Shown here: piece after piece, positions 9,001 through 16,366 of the stretch
Layout: each line of letters begins with the position of its first letter
How positions within the stretch are numbered: the first letter of the stretch is position 1
Source: Azospirillaceae bacterium
Lineage (GTDB): Bacteria > Pseudomonadota > Alphaproteobacteria > Azospirillales > Azospirillaceae
Direction of reading: 5' to 3'
Length of the DNA: 36,870 nucleotides
Assembly (NCBI GenBank): GCA_028277115.1
Contig: JANQHG010000123.1
Location: 1 to 36,870 of the forward strand
The notes under the pieces: generated by a model
The model's database searches: none
Told to the model about the DNA's origin: nothing
The model's input: only the letters and a program-made list of their open reading frames with translations
Program-made: the position numbers and the translations under genes

Positions 9001-9465
9001 TCACGCGGGGCGGGTCTGCGGCGCCAGGGATTCGACGATCTGGTTGAAGTCGGTGACTTCGCGAAAGTCCTTATAGACGGAAGCGTATCGGACGTAAGCG
9101 ACCTGGTCCATGTTGAGCAGCGCTTGCATGACCATCTCGCCGATCTGCTTTGACGGGATCTCGCTTTCGCCCGACGACTCGAGCTGGCGGACCAGGCTCG
9201 AGACCACCCGCTCCAACCGGTCGGCCTCGATCGGGCGCTTGCGCAACGCGACCCGCAGCGACCGCACCAGCTTGTCGCGGTCGAACGGCTCGCGTTGGCC
9301 CGAGCTTTTGATCACGGTCAATTCGCGCAGCTGCACCCGTTCGAAGGTGGTGAAGCGGGCCCCGCAGTTCGGGCACAAGCGGCGGCGGCGAATAGCGGCA
9401 TTGTCTTCGGTCGGACGCGAGTCCTTCACCTGCGTGTCGTCATGGCCGCAAAACGGGCAGCGCAT
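9001..9465 (-). CDS. nrdR: Transcriptional repressor NrdR
   Basis: NrdR represses ribonucleotide reductase genes in response to ATP/dATP. 154 residues, the usual size. An N-terminal zinc ribbon with Cys3, Cys6, Cys31 and Cys34 ([17 protein letters not shown] ... [17 protein letters not shown]) is followed by an ATP-cone domain from about residue 49 ([16 protein letters not shown]). The C-terminal [13 protein letters not shown] is characteristic. The frame stays open to 9540, but the family starts at MRCPFC; AAGGGGAGG on the minus strand (about 9472-9480) gives a correctly placed ribosome site for ATG 9465. It sits 84 bp after glyA, the common glyA-nrdR order. Confidence 0.97.
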   Translation of the reverse strand: MRCPFCGHDDTQVKDSRPTEDNAAIRRRRLCPNCGARFTTFERVQLRELTVIKSSGQREPFDRDKLVRSLRVALRKRPIEADRLERVVSSLVRQLESSGESEIPSKQIGEMVMQALLNMDQVAYVRYASVYKDFREVTDFNQIVESLAPQTRPA

Positions 9466-9549
9466 GCCCCGCCTCCCCTTGGCGATCACCGTGGTCACCG
9501 GTCGCGCTCCCGGTGTCGGATGGTGGACCGGGTCACCCACACCGCACCG

Positions 9550-10932
9550 TCACAGTGTCGGGTAGATCGGGTACTGCCGGCACAGGGCCCGGACCCGTTC
9601 GCGCACCGCCTGCTCGACGACGGCGTTGTCGCCGGAGTTGCTGGCCGCGAGGCCGTCGAGCACCTCGACCATCATGTGCCCGACCTCGCGGAACTGATCG
9701 GTGCCGAACCCGCGGGTGGTCGCGGCCGGGCTGCCGACCCGCACGCCCGAGGTCACCGTCGGCTTCTCCGGGTCGAACGGCACGCCGTTTTTGTTGCAGG
9801 TCATGCCGGCGCGTTCGAGTGACGCCTCGGCGGCCTTGCCGGTCAGCCCCTTGGGACGAAGATCGACCAGGACCAGATGGCTGTCGGTGCCGCCCGACAC
9901 GATGTCGAGCCCGCCGACGGCCAGGGTCGCGGCGAGCGCCCGGGCATTGTCGATCACCGCCTCGGCATATGCGCGGAACTGCGGGCGCAGCGCCTCGCCG
10001 AACGCCACTGCCTTGGCTGCGATCACGTGCATCAGCGGTCCGCCCTGGAGGCCCGGGAACACGGCAGAATTGATCTTTTTGCCGATCGCCTCGTCGTTCG
10101 ACAGGATCATGCCGCCGCGCGGGCCGCGCAGCGTCTTGTGCGTGGTGGTGGTCACGACATGGGCGTGCGGCAACGGGCTCGGGAACACCCCGGCGGCGAC
10201 CAGCCCGGCGAAATGGGCCATATCGACCATCAAGATCGCCTCGACGCGGTCGGCGATCGCGCGGAAGCGTGCGAAGTCGATCACCCGCGGGTAGGCCGAC
10301 CCGCCGGCGATGATCAGCTTGGGCCGGTGGGCGAGCGTCAGCGCCTCGACTTCGTCATAGTCGATCCGGGCGTCGTCGCGGCGCACCCCGTACTGGATCG
10401 GGGTGAACCATTTGCCCGACAGGTTGGGCGGTGCGCCGTGGGTCAGATGGCCGCCGTGGGCAAGCGACATGCCGAGAATGGTGTCGCCGGGCTGAAGCAG
10501 GGCCACAAACACCGCCTGGTTGGCCTGGGCGCCGGAATGGGGCTGGACGTTGGCGAAAGCGCAGTCGAACAGCCGCTTGGCCCGGTCGATTGCCAGTTGC
10601 TCGGCGACATCGACGAACTCGCAGCCGCCGTAATAGCGCCGACCCGGATAGCCTTCGGCGTATTTGTTGGTCAGGACCGAGCCCTGAGCTTGAAGCACTG
10701 CCGACGACACGATGTTTTCGGACGCGATCAGCTCGATCTGGTCTTGCTGGCGGACCAGCTCGTCGCTGATCACTGCGGCCAGTTGCGGGTCGGATTCGGC
10801 AAGCGAGTCGGTAAAGAAGCCGCTCGACCGCGGCGGCCCGATTCCCGGCCGGGGATGGTCGGTGTGGCCGGCGGACACGGGGGTGGGGGAGAGTGCAGGC
10901 TCGGGCATCGCGGGATCGTGCTCCGTTTCCAT
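9550..10932 (-). CDS. glyA: Serine hydroxymethyltransferase
   Basis: A PLP enzyme interconverting serine + THF and glycine + methylene-THF, the main one-carbon source for purine and dTMP synthesis. 460 residues from ATG 10932. The conserved core begins at [11 protein letters not shown] near residue 40, so there is an unusual Pro-rich leader of about 35-40 residues compared with typical 415-435-residue enzymes. Landmarks are [36 protein letters not shown], and the PLP lysine Lys266 in [16 protein letters not shown]. The upstream TTG at 10935 and the internal ATG at 10908 are alternative starts; neither has a clear Shine-Dalgarno. It lies 9 bp after rpiB, so the two are almost certainly cotranscribed. 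Confidence 0.96.
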   Translation of the reverse strand: METEHDPAMPEPALSPTPVSAGHTDHPRPGIGPPRSSGFFTDSLAESDPQLAAVISDELVRQQDQIELIASENIVSSAVLQAQGSVLTNKYAEGYPGRRYYGGCEFVDVAEQLAIDRAKRLFDCAFANVQPHSGAQANQAVFVALLQPGDTILGMSLAHGGHLTHGAPPNLSGKWFTPIQYGVRRDDARIDYDEVEALTLAHRPKLIIAGGSAYPRVIDFARFRAIADRVEAILMVDMAHFAGLVAAGVFPSPLPHAHVVTTTTHKTLRGPRGGMILSNDEAIGKKINSAVFPGLQGGPLMHVIAAKAVAFGEALRPQFRAYAEAVIDNARALAATLAVGGLDIVSGGTDSHLVLVDLRPKGLTGKAAEASLERAGMTCNKNGVPFDPEKPTVTSGVRVGSPAATTRGFGTDQFREVGHMMVEVLDGLAASNSGDNAVVEQAVRERVRALCRQYPIYPTL

Positions 10933-10941
10933 CAAAGAGAC

Positions 10942-11385
10942 TCAGCCCATCTTGGCGACCCGTCGGCTGTGCCGTTCGCCGCCCTCGAACGCGGTGTCGA
11001 GGAAGGCGTTCAGGCAGTCGGCCGCCTGGGCCGGCCCGATCAAACGGGCGCCGAGCGCAAGGACATTGGCATCGTTGTGCTGGCGTGCCAGACGGGCGCC
11101 GGTGACGTCGTGGCAGTTGGCGCAGCGGACCCCCGGATGGCGGTTGGCGGCAATCGCCATGCCGATGCCGCTGCCGCAGACCAGCACACCGCGGGCCGCG
11201 CGGCCGTTCGCGACCTCGGCCGCGACCACGGCGGCGAAGTCGGGGTAATCGACCGAGTCCGGGCCGTGGGTCCCGAGGTCGACCACCCGATAGCCGTCCT
11301 CGGCAAGCCGCGTCGCCAGCGCCTGCTTTAACTCGACGCCCGCATGGTCGGCGCCGAACGCGATCACCCGGTCGGCCTCGCCCAT
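10942..11385 (-). CDS. rpiB: Ribose-5-phosphate isomerase B
   Basis: Interconverts ribose-5-phosphate and ribulose-5-phosphate in the pentose phosphate pathway (cytosol). 147 residues, a normal length. Active-site elements of the RpiB/LacAB fold are visible: GADHAG (Asp13-His14), catalytic Cys70 in VLVCGSGIGMAIAANR, and His103 in RQHNDANVL. The ATG at 11385 is preceded by TGAGGAAACG, a good ribosome site. It heads the run rpiB-glyA-nrdR-TPR-ispE-HD protein; the 162-bp gap before it is the natural promoter location, though I see no strong -35/-10 pair. Confidence 0.96.
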   Translation of the reverse strand: MGEADRVIAFGADHAGVELKQALATRLAEDGYRVVDLGTHGPDSVDYPDFAAVVAAEVANGRAARGVLVCGSGIGMAIAANRHPGVRCANCHDVTGARLARQHNDANVLALGARLIGPAQAADCLNAFLDTAFEGGERHSRRVAKMG

Positions 11386-11527
11386 CGTTTCCTCACATCA
11401 GTCCGGTGTCCCGATTCGCCGCGGGTTGCCACGGCGCCCCGGTGTCATACCACCAGATGTCGGAGATTTACAGCCGGCAAACACTATCGGTAAGTCGGCG
11501 CACAAAATCCTCCCCGAAGCCTGGTCG

Positions 11528-11543
11528 GGGGGCGCAAGCCCCC
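11528..11543 (-). terminator. GNRA-capped hairpin just after the COQ9 gene
   Basis: GGGGGC (11528-11533), loop GCAA, GCCCCC (11538-11543) on the plus strand form a perfect 6-bp stem, 4 bp beyond the stop codon of the minus-strand COQ9 gene. On the transcribed strand no T-run follows, so it is at best a weak or Rho-assisted terminator or a 3'-end stabiliser. Confidence 0.35.
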
Positions 11544-11547
11544 ACCG

Positions 11548-12207
11548 TCACGCCTCGTTGCGCCCCCGCCGTGCGAGCTGGCGCAAAAAGATCAAGGGCG
11601 ACGGCAGTCGATCGGCCAGCCGCGCCAACCCCCCGAGTTTGGATGCGGCACGACCGGCGCCTGCCGAGTCGCTGAGTCGACGGTCGAGGAACGCCCAGGT
11701 GTCGGCGCCGTCCTCCGACCGGTCGTCGAGCCAATACAGGGTGGTCGCGGACAAGATGGCCGCGAGCGTACCGCGCTTGGTGTAAAACGCGGTGTCGGTC
11801 GCCTGGTCGCCCGCCAGATGCCAGATCTGATCGACCGTGCGGTAGACCAGCCGCCCTGCCTGCACCAAATGGGGCGGCAGCGCCAGCCAGGCGAGGGTGT
11901 GGCGCACCGCCTCACGATGGTCGGTCAGCGCTTCAAGCCGGGCCCGGATCGCGCAGGCGATCCGTTCGGGCACCCGCAGGGTCGCGAAGTCGGTGCCCTG
12001 GAGCGCCGCGGTCATCCGCCGGTCGGCCCAGTCGTTGAAATGGGCCACGACATCGCCGACCCCGCCCGGAAACGCCAGTCGTTCGGTGCCCGACGGATAA
12101 CCGGCAAGCCGGGTCCCGGTCCGGACCGCCTGGTCGGTCCAACCGTCGAAGGCGATGTTCGACAGCGTCGCCTCGAGAATATCGTCGCGCGCCCGGTCCA
12201 GATCCAT
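11548..12207 (-). CDS. COQ9 family ubiquinone biosynthesis protein
   Basis: COQ9 proteins bind lipid/isoprenoid and assist COQ7-type hydroxylation in ubiquinone synthesis in mitochondria and alphaproteobacteria. 219 residues. The TetR-like N-terminal helices (ILEATLSNIAFDGWTDQAV) and the COQ9 domain landmarks (HFNDWADRRM, RLEALTDHREAVRHTLAWLALP, TDTAFYTKRGTLAAILSATTLYWLDD) are clear. ATG 12207 is preceded by GGGGAGAGG at good spacing and is preferred over the in-frame TTG at 12231. It lies 26 bp after def on the same strand, so the two are probably cotranscribed. No ubiquinone hydroxylase gene is in the window. Confidence 0.9.
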   Translation of the reverse strand: MDLDRARDDILEATLSNIAFDGWTDQAVRTGTRLAGYPSGTERLAFPGGVGDVVAHFNDWADRRMTAALQGTDFATLRVPERIACAIRARLEALTDHREAVRHTLAWLALPPHLVQAGRLVYRTVDQIWHLAGDQATDTAFYTKRGTLAAILSATTLYWLDDRSEDGADTWAFLDRRLSDSAGAGRAASKLGGLARLADRLPSPLIFLRQLARRGRNEA

Positions 12208-12233
12208 GCGCCAGCCTCTCCCCACCCGCAAAG

Positions 12234-12776
12234 TCAGCTCTCAGGGTCGCCGACACCCTCGGGCGTCTTCGGGCGATCCTGGCCGGTGTGGTGACGCATC
12301 TGATCCTCAAACACAAGATCACGGAGATCGACCATGCGGTCGATGTAAAGGACACCGTCCAGGTGATCGACCTCGTGCTGAACGATCCGCGCGACAAACC
12401 CCTCGACGTCATGGACAACGTGCCGGCCGTCGGGGGCGACCCCGTGGCACAGGATGCGGCGGTGGCGCGGCACCACACCGCGCAGGCCGGGAATCGACAG
12501 ACAGCCCTCCCACCCGAGCTCGCGGTCGTCGTCAAGCGGGGTTACGACCGGGTTGATCACCGTGAACGCCGGGGCTTCACCGGGCGGTCGAACCAGGATC
12601 ACCCGAACGCGCTCATGAACCTGCGGTGCGGCAAGACCGACGCCGCCAGCGTCGTCCAGGGTTTCTGCCATGTCGCGGATCAGTCGCGCGACCGACGGAT
12701 CGGTCGGATCGGCCGCCGGATCGGCGAGACGCCGCAGAACCGGGTGGCCCATGCGCGCGATTCCGAGGATCGCCAT
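12234..12776 (-). CDS. def: Peptide deformylase
   Basis: Removes the N-formyl group from nascent proteins using a divalent metal. 180 residues. All three family motifs are intact: GGVGLAAPQ (44-52), EGCLS (90-94, metal ligand Cys92) and QHEVDH (133-138, ligands His134 and His138, catalytic Glu135). The acidic C-terminal tail (TPEGVGDPES) is variable. ATG 12776 is preceded by AAAAGGAAG. It usually pairs with fmt; here COQ9 follows instead. Divergent from rpsU across about 155 bp. Confidence 0.96.
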   Translation of the reverse strand: MAILGIARMGHPVLRRLADPAADPTDPSVARLIRDMAETLDDAGGVGLAAPQVHERVRVILVRPPGEAPAFTVINPVVTPLDDDRELGWEGCLSIPGLRGVVPRHRRILCHGVAPDGRHVVHDVEGFVARIVQHEVDHLDGVLYIDRMVDLRDLVFEDQMRHHTGQDRPKTPEGVGDPES

Positions 12777-12857
12777 GGCAAGCTTCCTTTTCTGACAGCG
12801 TCATGGTAGGAAATGTGCCGACGTGACGCTTGGCAGCGCGTCGCGGGCCGTCGGCTG

Positions 12858-12889
12858 TCCAAACACCAGGACCTCCAAACACCAGGACC
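12858..12889. repeat. Perfect 16-bp tandem duplication upstream of rpsU
   Basis: TCCAAACACCAGGACC is repeated exactly head-to-tail (12858-12873 and 12874-12889) in the intergenic region between def and rpsU, ending 10 bp before a TATGAT box. It overlaps where a -35 element would lie. Confidence 0.8.
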
Positions 12890-12899
12890 GCCGGCATCG

Positions 12900-12905
12900 T
12901 ATGAT
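12900..12905 (+). promoter_or_regulatory. Candidate -10 element for rpsU
   Basis: TATGAT (one mismatch from TATAAT) at 12900-12905 would start transcription near 12912, just before the ribosome site GGGAG (12915-12919). No recognisable -35 sits 16-18 bp upstream; that position falls in the second unit of the 16-bp duplication. Confidence 0.35.
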
Positions 12906-12931
12906 CGTTGGATAGGGAGTGTGAACCAACC

Positions 12932-13135
12932 GTGCAAGTACTCGTCCGGGACAACAACATTGATCAGGCGCTGCGTGCTCTCAAGAAAAAGATGCAGCGC
13001 GAAGGCATCTTTCGCGAGATGAAGCTGCGCCGAAATTATGAAAAGCCGTCGGAGAAACGGGCCCGCGAACGGGCCGAGGCGGTGCGGCGCACGCGCAAGC
13101 TTCTGCGCAAGCGGATGGAGCGCGAGGGGTACTAG
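12932..13135 (+). CDS. rpsU: 30S ribosomal protein S21
   Basis: A small basic ribosomal protein of the 30S subunit involved in initiation. 67 residues: [20 protein letters not shown], then [20 protein letters not shown], then a Lys/Arg-rich helix. The conserved N-terminus dictates the GTG start at 12932; the frame extends to a TTG at 12908, but the added residues are not family-like. The ribosome site GGGAG at 12915-12919 is slightly distant (12 nt). Monocistronic; divergent from def. Confidence 0.97.
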   Translation: MQVLVRDNNIDQALRALKKKMQREGIFREMKLRRNYEKPSEKRARERAEAVRRTRKLLRKRMEREGY

Positions 13136-13223
13136 GCGCCGCGGCGGTGGGCCACCCGCGATCGGTCGCCGGTCCGATAGACGCCGATCCAATTGACCAG
13201 GGGCGGCGTTGTCACGCGGTGCG

Positions 13224-13829
13224 TCACCAGCCCCCGGCGCTCCAGGCGTCGACCTGGTCGAGGCGATCGACGCCCCAAAACGGTTCATCGTCCACAAAAA
13301 AGAACGGCGACCCGAATACGCCGCGGTCGATCGCCTGATCGGTCTCGGTGCGCAGGCGCGTTTTGGCGGCCGGGTCGGTGCACGCGGCCGCGAGCGCCGC
13401 GCGGTCAAGCCCAAGCGGTTCGGCGAGCGATGCCACCGCATCGGCCGACCCCATGTCACGGCCTTCACCCCAATGGGCGTGGAACACCGCGGCGGCCAGC
13501 GCCTTGCCGCGGGCCGGATCGTCGTCAGCGATCATCAAACTGTAGACCGCGCGCGACGCCGCGAGCGCCGACATCGGCATCGTGTCCGGAAAGGTCAGCG
13601 GGACCTTGCGCAGCCGCGCCAACCTTGGCACGTCGCGGCGCAGGTAGGCGCCCTTGAGCGGTGTTTCGGTCAAGGGCAGCGCGCCGGTGACCTTGAACAC
13701 GGCACCCAAAAGGATCGGCCGCCATGCCACGGTCCGGCCATGGCGCGCCGCCAGCGCATCGATCTCCAGACTGGCGAGATAGCCGTACGGCGACGCGAAA
13801 TCGAAATAGAAGTCGATGGCGCAGGCCAA
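13224..13829 (-). CDS. 2-hydroxychromene-2-carboxylate isomerase family (DsbA/GST-kappa-like) protein
   Basis: A thioredoxin-fold protein of the HCCA-isomerase/GST-kappa family. Characterised members are glutathione-dependent isomerases in naphthalene degradation, but most genomic copies have unknown substrates. 201 residues. FYFDFASPYGYLA carries Ser13, the position that activates glutathione in the family; RPILLGAVFK and the C-terminal RGVFGSPFFFVDDEPFWGVDRL are diagnostic. No ATG lies near the homologous N-terminus; a TTG at 13829 preceded by AGGGGAGGG at 5 nt is the best start. The frame is open back to 14582, but that upstream part is antisense or non-coding. No aromatic-degradation genes are adjacent, so a general detoxification role is as likely. 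Confidence 0.85.
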   Translation of the reverse strand: MACAIDFYFDFASPYGYLASLEIDALAARHGRTVAWRPILLGAVFKVTGALPLTETPLKGAYLRRDVPRLARLRKVPLTFPDTMPMSALAASRAVYSLMIADDDPARGKALAAAVFHAHWGEGRDMGSADAVASLAEPLGLDRAALAAACTDPAAKTRLRTETDQAIDRGVFGSPFFFVDDEPFWGVDRLDQVDAWSAGGW

Positions 13830-14213
13830 TCCGCCCTCCCCTGCCGGTTCATGCCCCGAAATCGTCCGCTCGAGCACGCCCGAGCGCCCAACCACCATCG
13901 CCGATCCCGGACCCGCGCGTCCATGGTTCGGCTGCGATGCCGCCGCGCCGCCGACCATCGCGGGCATCGCGGCACAGGTTCGCGTTTTGCGGGTATCGGT
14001 CGGATCGCCAGGCCATGGACGGCGGCATCGATCGATGGTTGAATTATGGAAAGTGTGAGACCCGGCGCCGTGGGCGGTTTCATCGCTGGGCGCCATCCCC
14101 AGATATCGGGGGTCGAGTGTAGGGTGGCTCGTCGAAGCGGGGGTGTTTTGGTCGGGAGGTGATCGCCGCGGAACGGCTGGGGACCGGGCGGCGGTCGTGT
14201 GACGGAGGATCAG
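13830..14213. other. Divergent intergenic region, 384 bp, no gene seen
   Basis: This separates the minus-strand isomerase gene from the plus-strand small genes. It holds an A/T-rich patch (TTGAATTATGGAAAG around 14039-14053; on the minus strand CATAAT at 14043-14048 is -10-like) and a short CCCC-AGATATC-GGGG hairpin at 14097-14111. The frames crossing it are low-quality extensions of neighbours. Confidence 0.4.
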
Positions 14214-14558
14214 ATGGAAGGCGTTTCGGGCGTTCAGGCCTATGCCGGCTTCAATCCGGGCCAGATCGGGCCGCGCGCGGCGCCGTTGGCGACCGACGGC
14301 CAGACCGGGACCACGGTCGGTCGGACCGGCACCGACGACTCGGCGACGCGACCGTTGCGGGTCGGGCAGGACGGGACCGGGCCCTTGGGGGCAAACCAAT
14401 CGTCCGACGCGGCCCTTGGGGCGTCGCGGACCGGGCTTCAGCCGGGCGGGACGTCGTCGCCGAGCCTGAACGCGGGCGCCGGCGGGGCGACCGGGCCGAA
14501 CGATCCGGCATCGCCGGGGGCGTTCGGACGCGGCCTCACGCTCGACATCACCGTCTGA
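14214..14558 (+). CDS. Small Gly/Thr/Pro-rich protein of unknown function
   Basis: I do not recognise this 114-residue protein. It is low-complexity (runs rich in G, T, P, A, S) with a short ordered-looking start (MEGVSGVQAYAGFNPGQIGP) and end (RGLTLDITV), no signal peptide and no membrane segment. ATG 14214 has GGAGG at 14204-14208, 5 nt upstream, which favours real translation; an in-frame GTG at 14199 is less well served. Codon third positions are G/C as in neighbours. It is followed 73 bp later by a FlaG-like gene, so a flagellar or surface-related role is possible but unproven. Confidence 0.55.
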   Translation: MEGVSGVQAYAGFNPGQIGPRAAPLATDGQTGTTVGRTGTDDSATRPLRVGQDGTGPLGANQSSDAALGASRTGLQPGGTSSPSLNAGAGGATGPNDPASPGAFGRGLTLDITV

Positions 14559-14631
14559 GCCGCGCCGGAGACCGTTCGGCACCGGGACCGAATGCCGGGC
14601 CGGGCGGTGACGGGCGGACGGGGGTCGCGAG

Positions 14632-15162
14632 ATGCAGGTTCCGTCGATCGGTGCGGTGACACCGCAACGGACCGAGCCCGAGTCGGTCGGGCGCGGACCC
14701 GGGTCCGCCGTGGCCGCCGCGCCGGCCGCGGGTGGACCCGCCGGTGCGGAGGCCGCCGGCGAGGCGGCAACGCGCGCCGGGGTGCCCTATGTCAGCCCGA
14801 TCCTGCGCTACGACACCACGGCGCGCCTGGCAATCCTGGCGTTTCGCGACCAGGAAACCGGTGAAGTGGTCGACAAGATCCCGCCGGAGCGGGTGATCGA
14901 GCAGTATCGGCGCGCCGGCTTTCGGTCGGCCGCCGGGGTCGCGGACCCGACCGCCGGGGTGATTCTGCCGCCCGGTTACCATCTGCCGTTCGAAACCAAC
15001 CCGCACGCCGCCGGGACCGAACCGACCGGCGGCGCCGTATCGGCCGCCGGCGCGACCGGTGCCGCCGCCGAACCGACGGTCACCGGCCGCGACGCCGTCC
15101 CCGCTGCGCTCGAGGCGTCGAGCGGCGGCGCTCGGTCGGGCACCGGAGTGTCGGAGCCGTAA
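14632..15162 (+). CDS. FlaG-like protein
   Basis: 176 residues with a compact central domain at about 55-105 flanked by Ala/Gly/Thr-rich, probably disordered arms. The core (VSPILRYDTTARLAILAFRD then QETGEVVDKIPPERVIEQY) resembles the FlaG domain, whose hallmark is an acidic residue plus TGEV-x-x-IPPE; FlaG proteins influence flagellar filament length in other bacteria. Here the core is followed by a tail with repeated Ala/Gly/Thr. ATG 14632 has only a loose G-rich ribosome site. No other flagellar gene is in the window. It is convergent with the glycosyltransferase gene. The assignment rests on the short motif only. Confidence 0.6.
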   Translation: MQVPSIGAVTPQRTEPESVGRGPGSAVAAAPAAGGPAGAEAAGEAATRAGVPYVSPILRYDTTARLAILAFRDQETGEVVDKIPPERVIEQYRRAGFRSAAGVADPTAGVILPPGYHLPFETNPHAAGTEPTGGAVSAAGATGAAAEPTVTGRDAVPAALEASSGGARSGTGVSEP

Positions 15163-15166
15163 AGTC

Positions 15167-15187
15167 GGGCGGGCCGAGTCCCCGCCC
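15167..15187. terminator. Bidirectional hairpin between convergent genes
   Basis: GGGCGGG (15167-15173) and CCCGCCC (15181-15187) form a perfect 7-bp stem with a 7-base loop in the 33-bp gap between the FlaG-like gene and the glycosyltransferase gene. Read on the minus strand it is followed by GACTTTA, giving a weak T-tract for the glycosyltransferase transcript. Confidence 0.45.
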
Positions 15188-15195
15188 CTGCTGGC

Positions 15196-16338
15196 CTATC
15201 CCGCGACCTCACCCGCCGCGGCGCACACCCACCGGATCAATCGGTCGCGCGCCACGTGCGCCTCGTGGCGGAGGGCGGCACCGAGTCGTTGCGCCGCCTC
15301 GGTCTTGCGTCGACGGTCAGCCGGATCGCTCAGGTGACCGAGCGCCTGGTCGAGCGACTCGTGGCAGGCGGGATCGATTCGCCAGCCCGCGGGCGCCAGG
15401 CGGCGCCAAATCGCCGCGGTCTCAGGGCCGATCCACACCACCGGCCGGCCGAGCGTCACCGCTGTGATCGCCTTCGACGGCACTGAAAGGTCAGCCGCTT
15501 CAGGGCGCAGGCAGACGATATGGGCATCGGCCGCCGCGAGCGCGCTCCAGGCGAGTGTCCCGGGCGGCGCCCAGTCGACATGGCCCCAAACCGCCCTGGC
15601 GCGGTGAAGCTGATCTGCATAAACGCCGGTTAACGAAAGTTGAAAGCGGATGTTGAGCGTTTGGCCACGCTCGATCAATGCGATCAGCGCCTCGGGTGCA
15701 TGGGCGTGGCCGAGCGTGCCGGCGTACAGCAGGGTGAGCGGTCGGGGGTCGGTTGGCGGCGGGGCGGCCGCGGTCGGCGGTGCCAGTCCGAACGGCAGCA
15801 CGGTTGCCGGGACCTCGGCGCGCCGCCCTTGGGCGACTGCGCGCCACTGGCCGGCGTCGCAGCACACCAGATGATCCGGACGGACCCGACGGTCGAGCGC
15901 GGCGGCCAGGCGGGCGGCCGGATGGCGCCGGTCGATCATGCCGCAGGCGACGAATAAACGCGGATAAACATCCATCACCCATTCGATCCAGCGGAACCGG
16001 CGGAAGACGCGGGCGAGGCCGAGGACCAGGGACAGGAACGGTGGATCGGTCAGCGAGATCACGATGTCGGCGCGAAGCGCGGCCGCGCCGCCCAGGCGGA
16101 CCGCATCGACCAGCGCGCCGGCCAGCCGCCGCACCGGCGCGCGTGGCGGGGGCCCGCCGCCCGGCCGCGCGGCGTGGATCGTGACCCGGGCGTCGGGCAA
16201 CGCGGCGCGAAGCGCGTCGGCGAGCCAGGCCGCGGCCTGGCCGGTTGGTTGAGCGTCGGGCGGGGCCCAGCGATTGACGAGTGCGATCCGGACCGGCCGA
16301 GGTCGCCGGGGTCGGCGCCGCCGCGTCGGGTCCCGCAT
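15196..16338 (-). CDS. Glycosyltransferase, GT-B fold (group 1/4-like)
   Basis: 380 residues with the two-lobed GT-B look. The N-terminal lobe begins VRIALVNRWAPPDAQPTGQAA and contains the acceptor-side helices (DIVISLTDPPFLSLVLGLA, WIEWVMDVYPRLF). The C-terminal lobe has LTLLYAGTLGHAHAPEALI and HIVCLRPEAADLSVPSKAITAVTLGRPVVWIG, the nucleotide-sugar-binding E-x7-like region. Sugar and acceptor are unknown; a cell-surface polysaccharide is a reasonable guess. A stretch at about 105-120 is hydrophobic and may touch the membrane. It follows ETF-QO by 28 bp, which looks like an operon though the functions are unrelated. The Arg-rich N-terminus (RRRRPRRPRP) makes the exact start uncertain. Confidence 0.8.
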   Translation of the reverse strand: MRDPTRRRRPRRPRPVRIALVNRWAPPDAQPTGQAAAWLADALRAALPDARVTIHAARPGGGPPPRAPVRRLAGALVDAVRLGGAAALRADIVISLTDPPFLSLVLGLARVFRRFRWIEWVMDVYPRLFVACGMIDRRHPAARLAAALDRRVRPDHLVCCDAGQWRAVAQGRRAEVPATVLPFGLAPPTAAAPPPTDPRPLTLLYAGTLGHAHAPEALIALIERGQTLNIRFQLSLTGVYADQLHRARAVWGHVDWAPPGTLAWSALAAADAHIVCLRPEAADLSVPSKAITAVTLGRPVVWIGPETAAIWRRLAPAGWRIDPACHESLDQALGHLSDPADRRRKTEAAQRLGAALRHEAHVARDRLIRWVCAAAGEVAG

Positions 16339-16366
16339 CGCGGGCCACCGGTCGCGGGCAGCCGCG

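Noticed and set aside
9877-11331. 484-codon plus-strand open frame across glyA and rpiB
   Set aside because: It is antisense to two clearly conserved enzymes and has no recognisable motif. In GC-rich genes, stop codons are rare on the opposite strand.
12234-13468. Minus-strand frame 12680-13468 and plus-strand frame 12288-12809 around def
   Set aside because: They overlap def and rpsU in other frames, lack motifs and ribosome sites, and def and rpsU are unequivocal.
13830-14582. N-terminal extension giving a 452-residue isomerase
   Set aside because: The extra part overlaps the 14214-14558 gene on the other strand and shows no domain; a TTG with a strong ribosome site at 13829 fits the family length.
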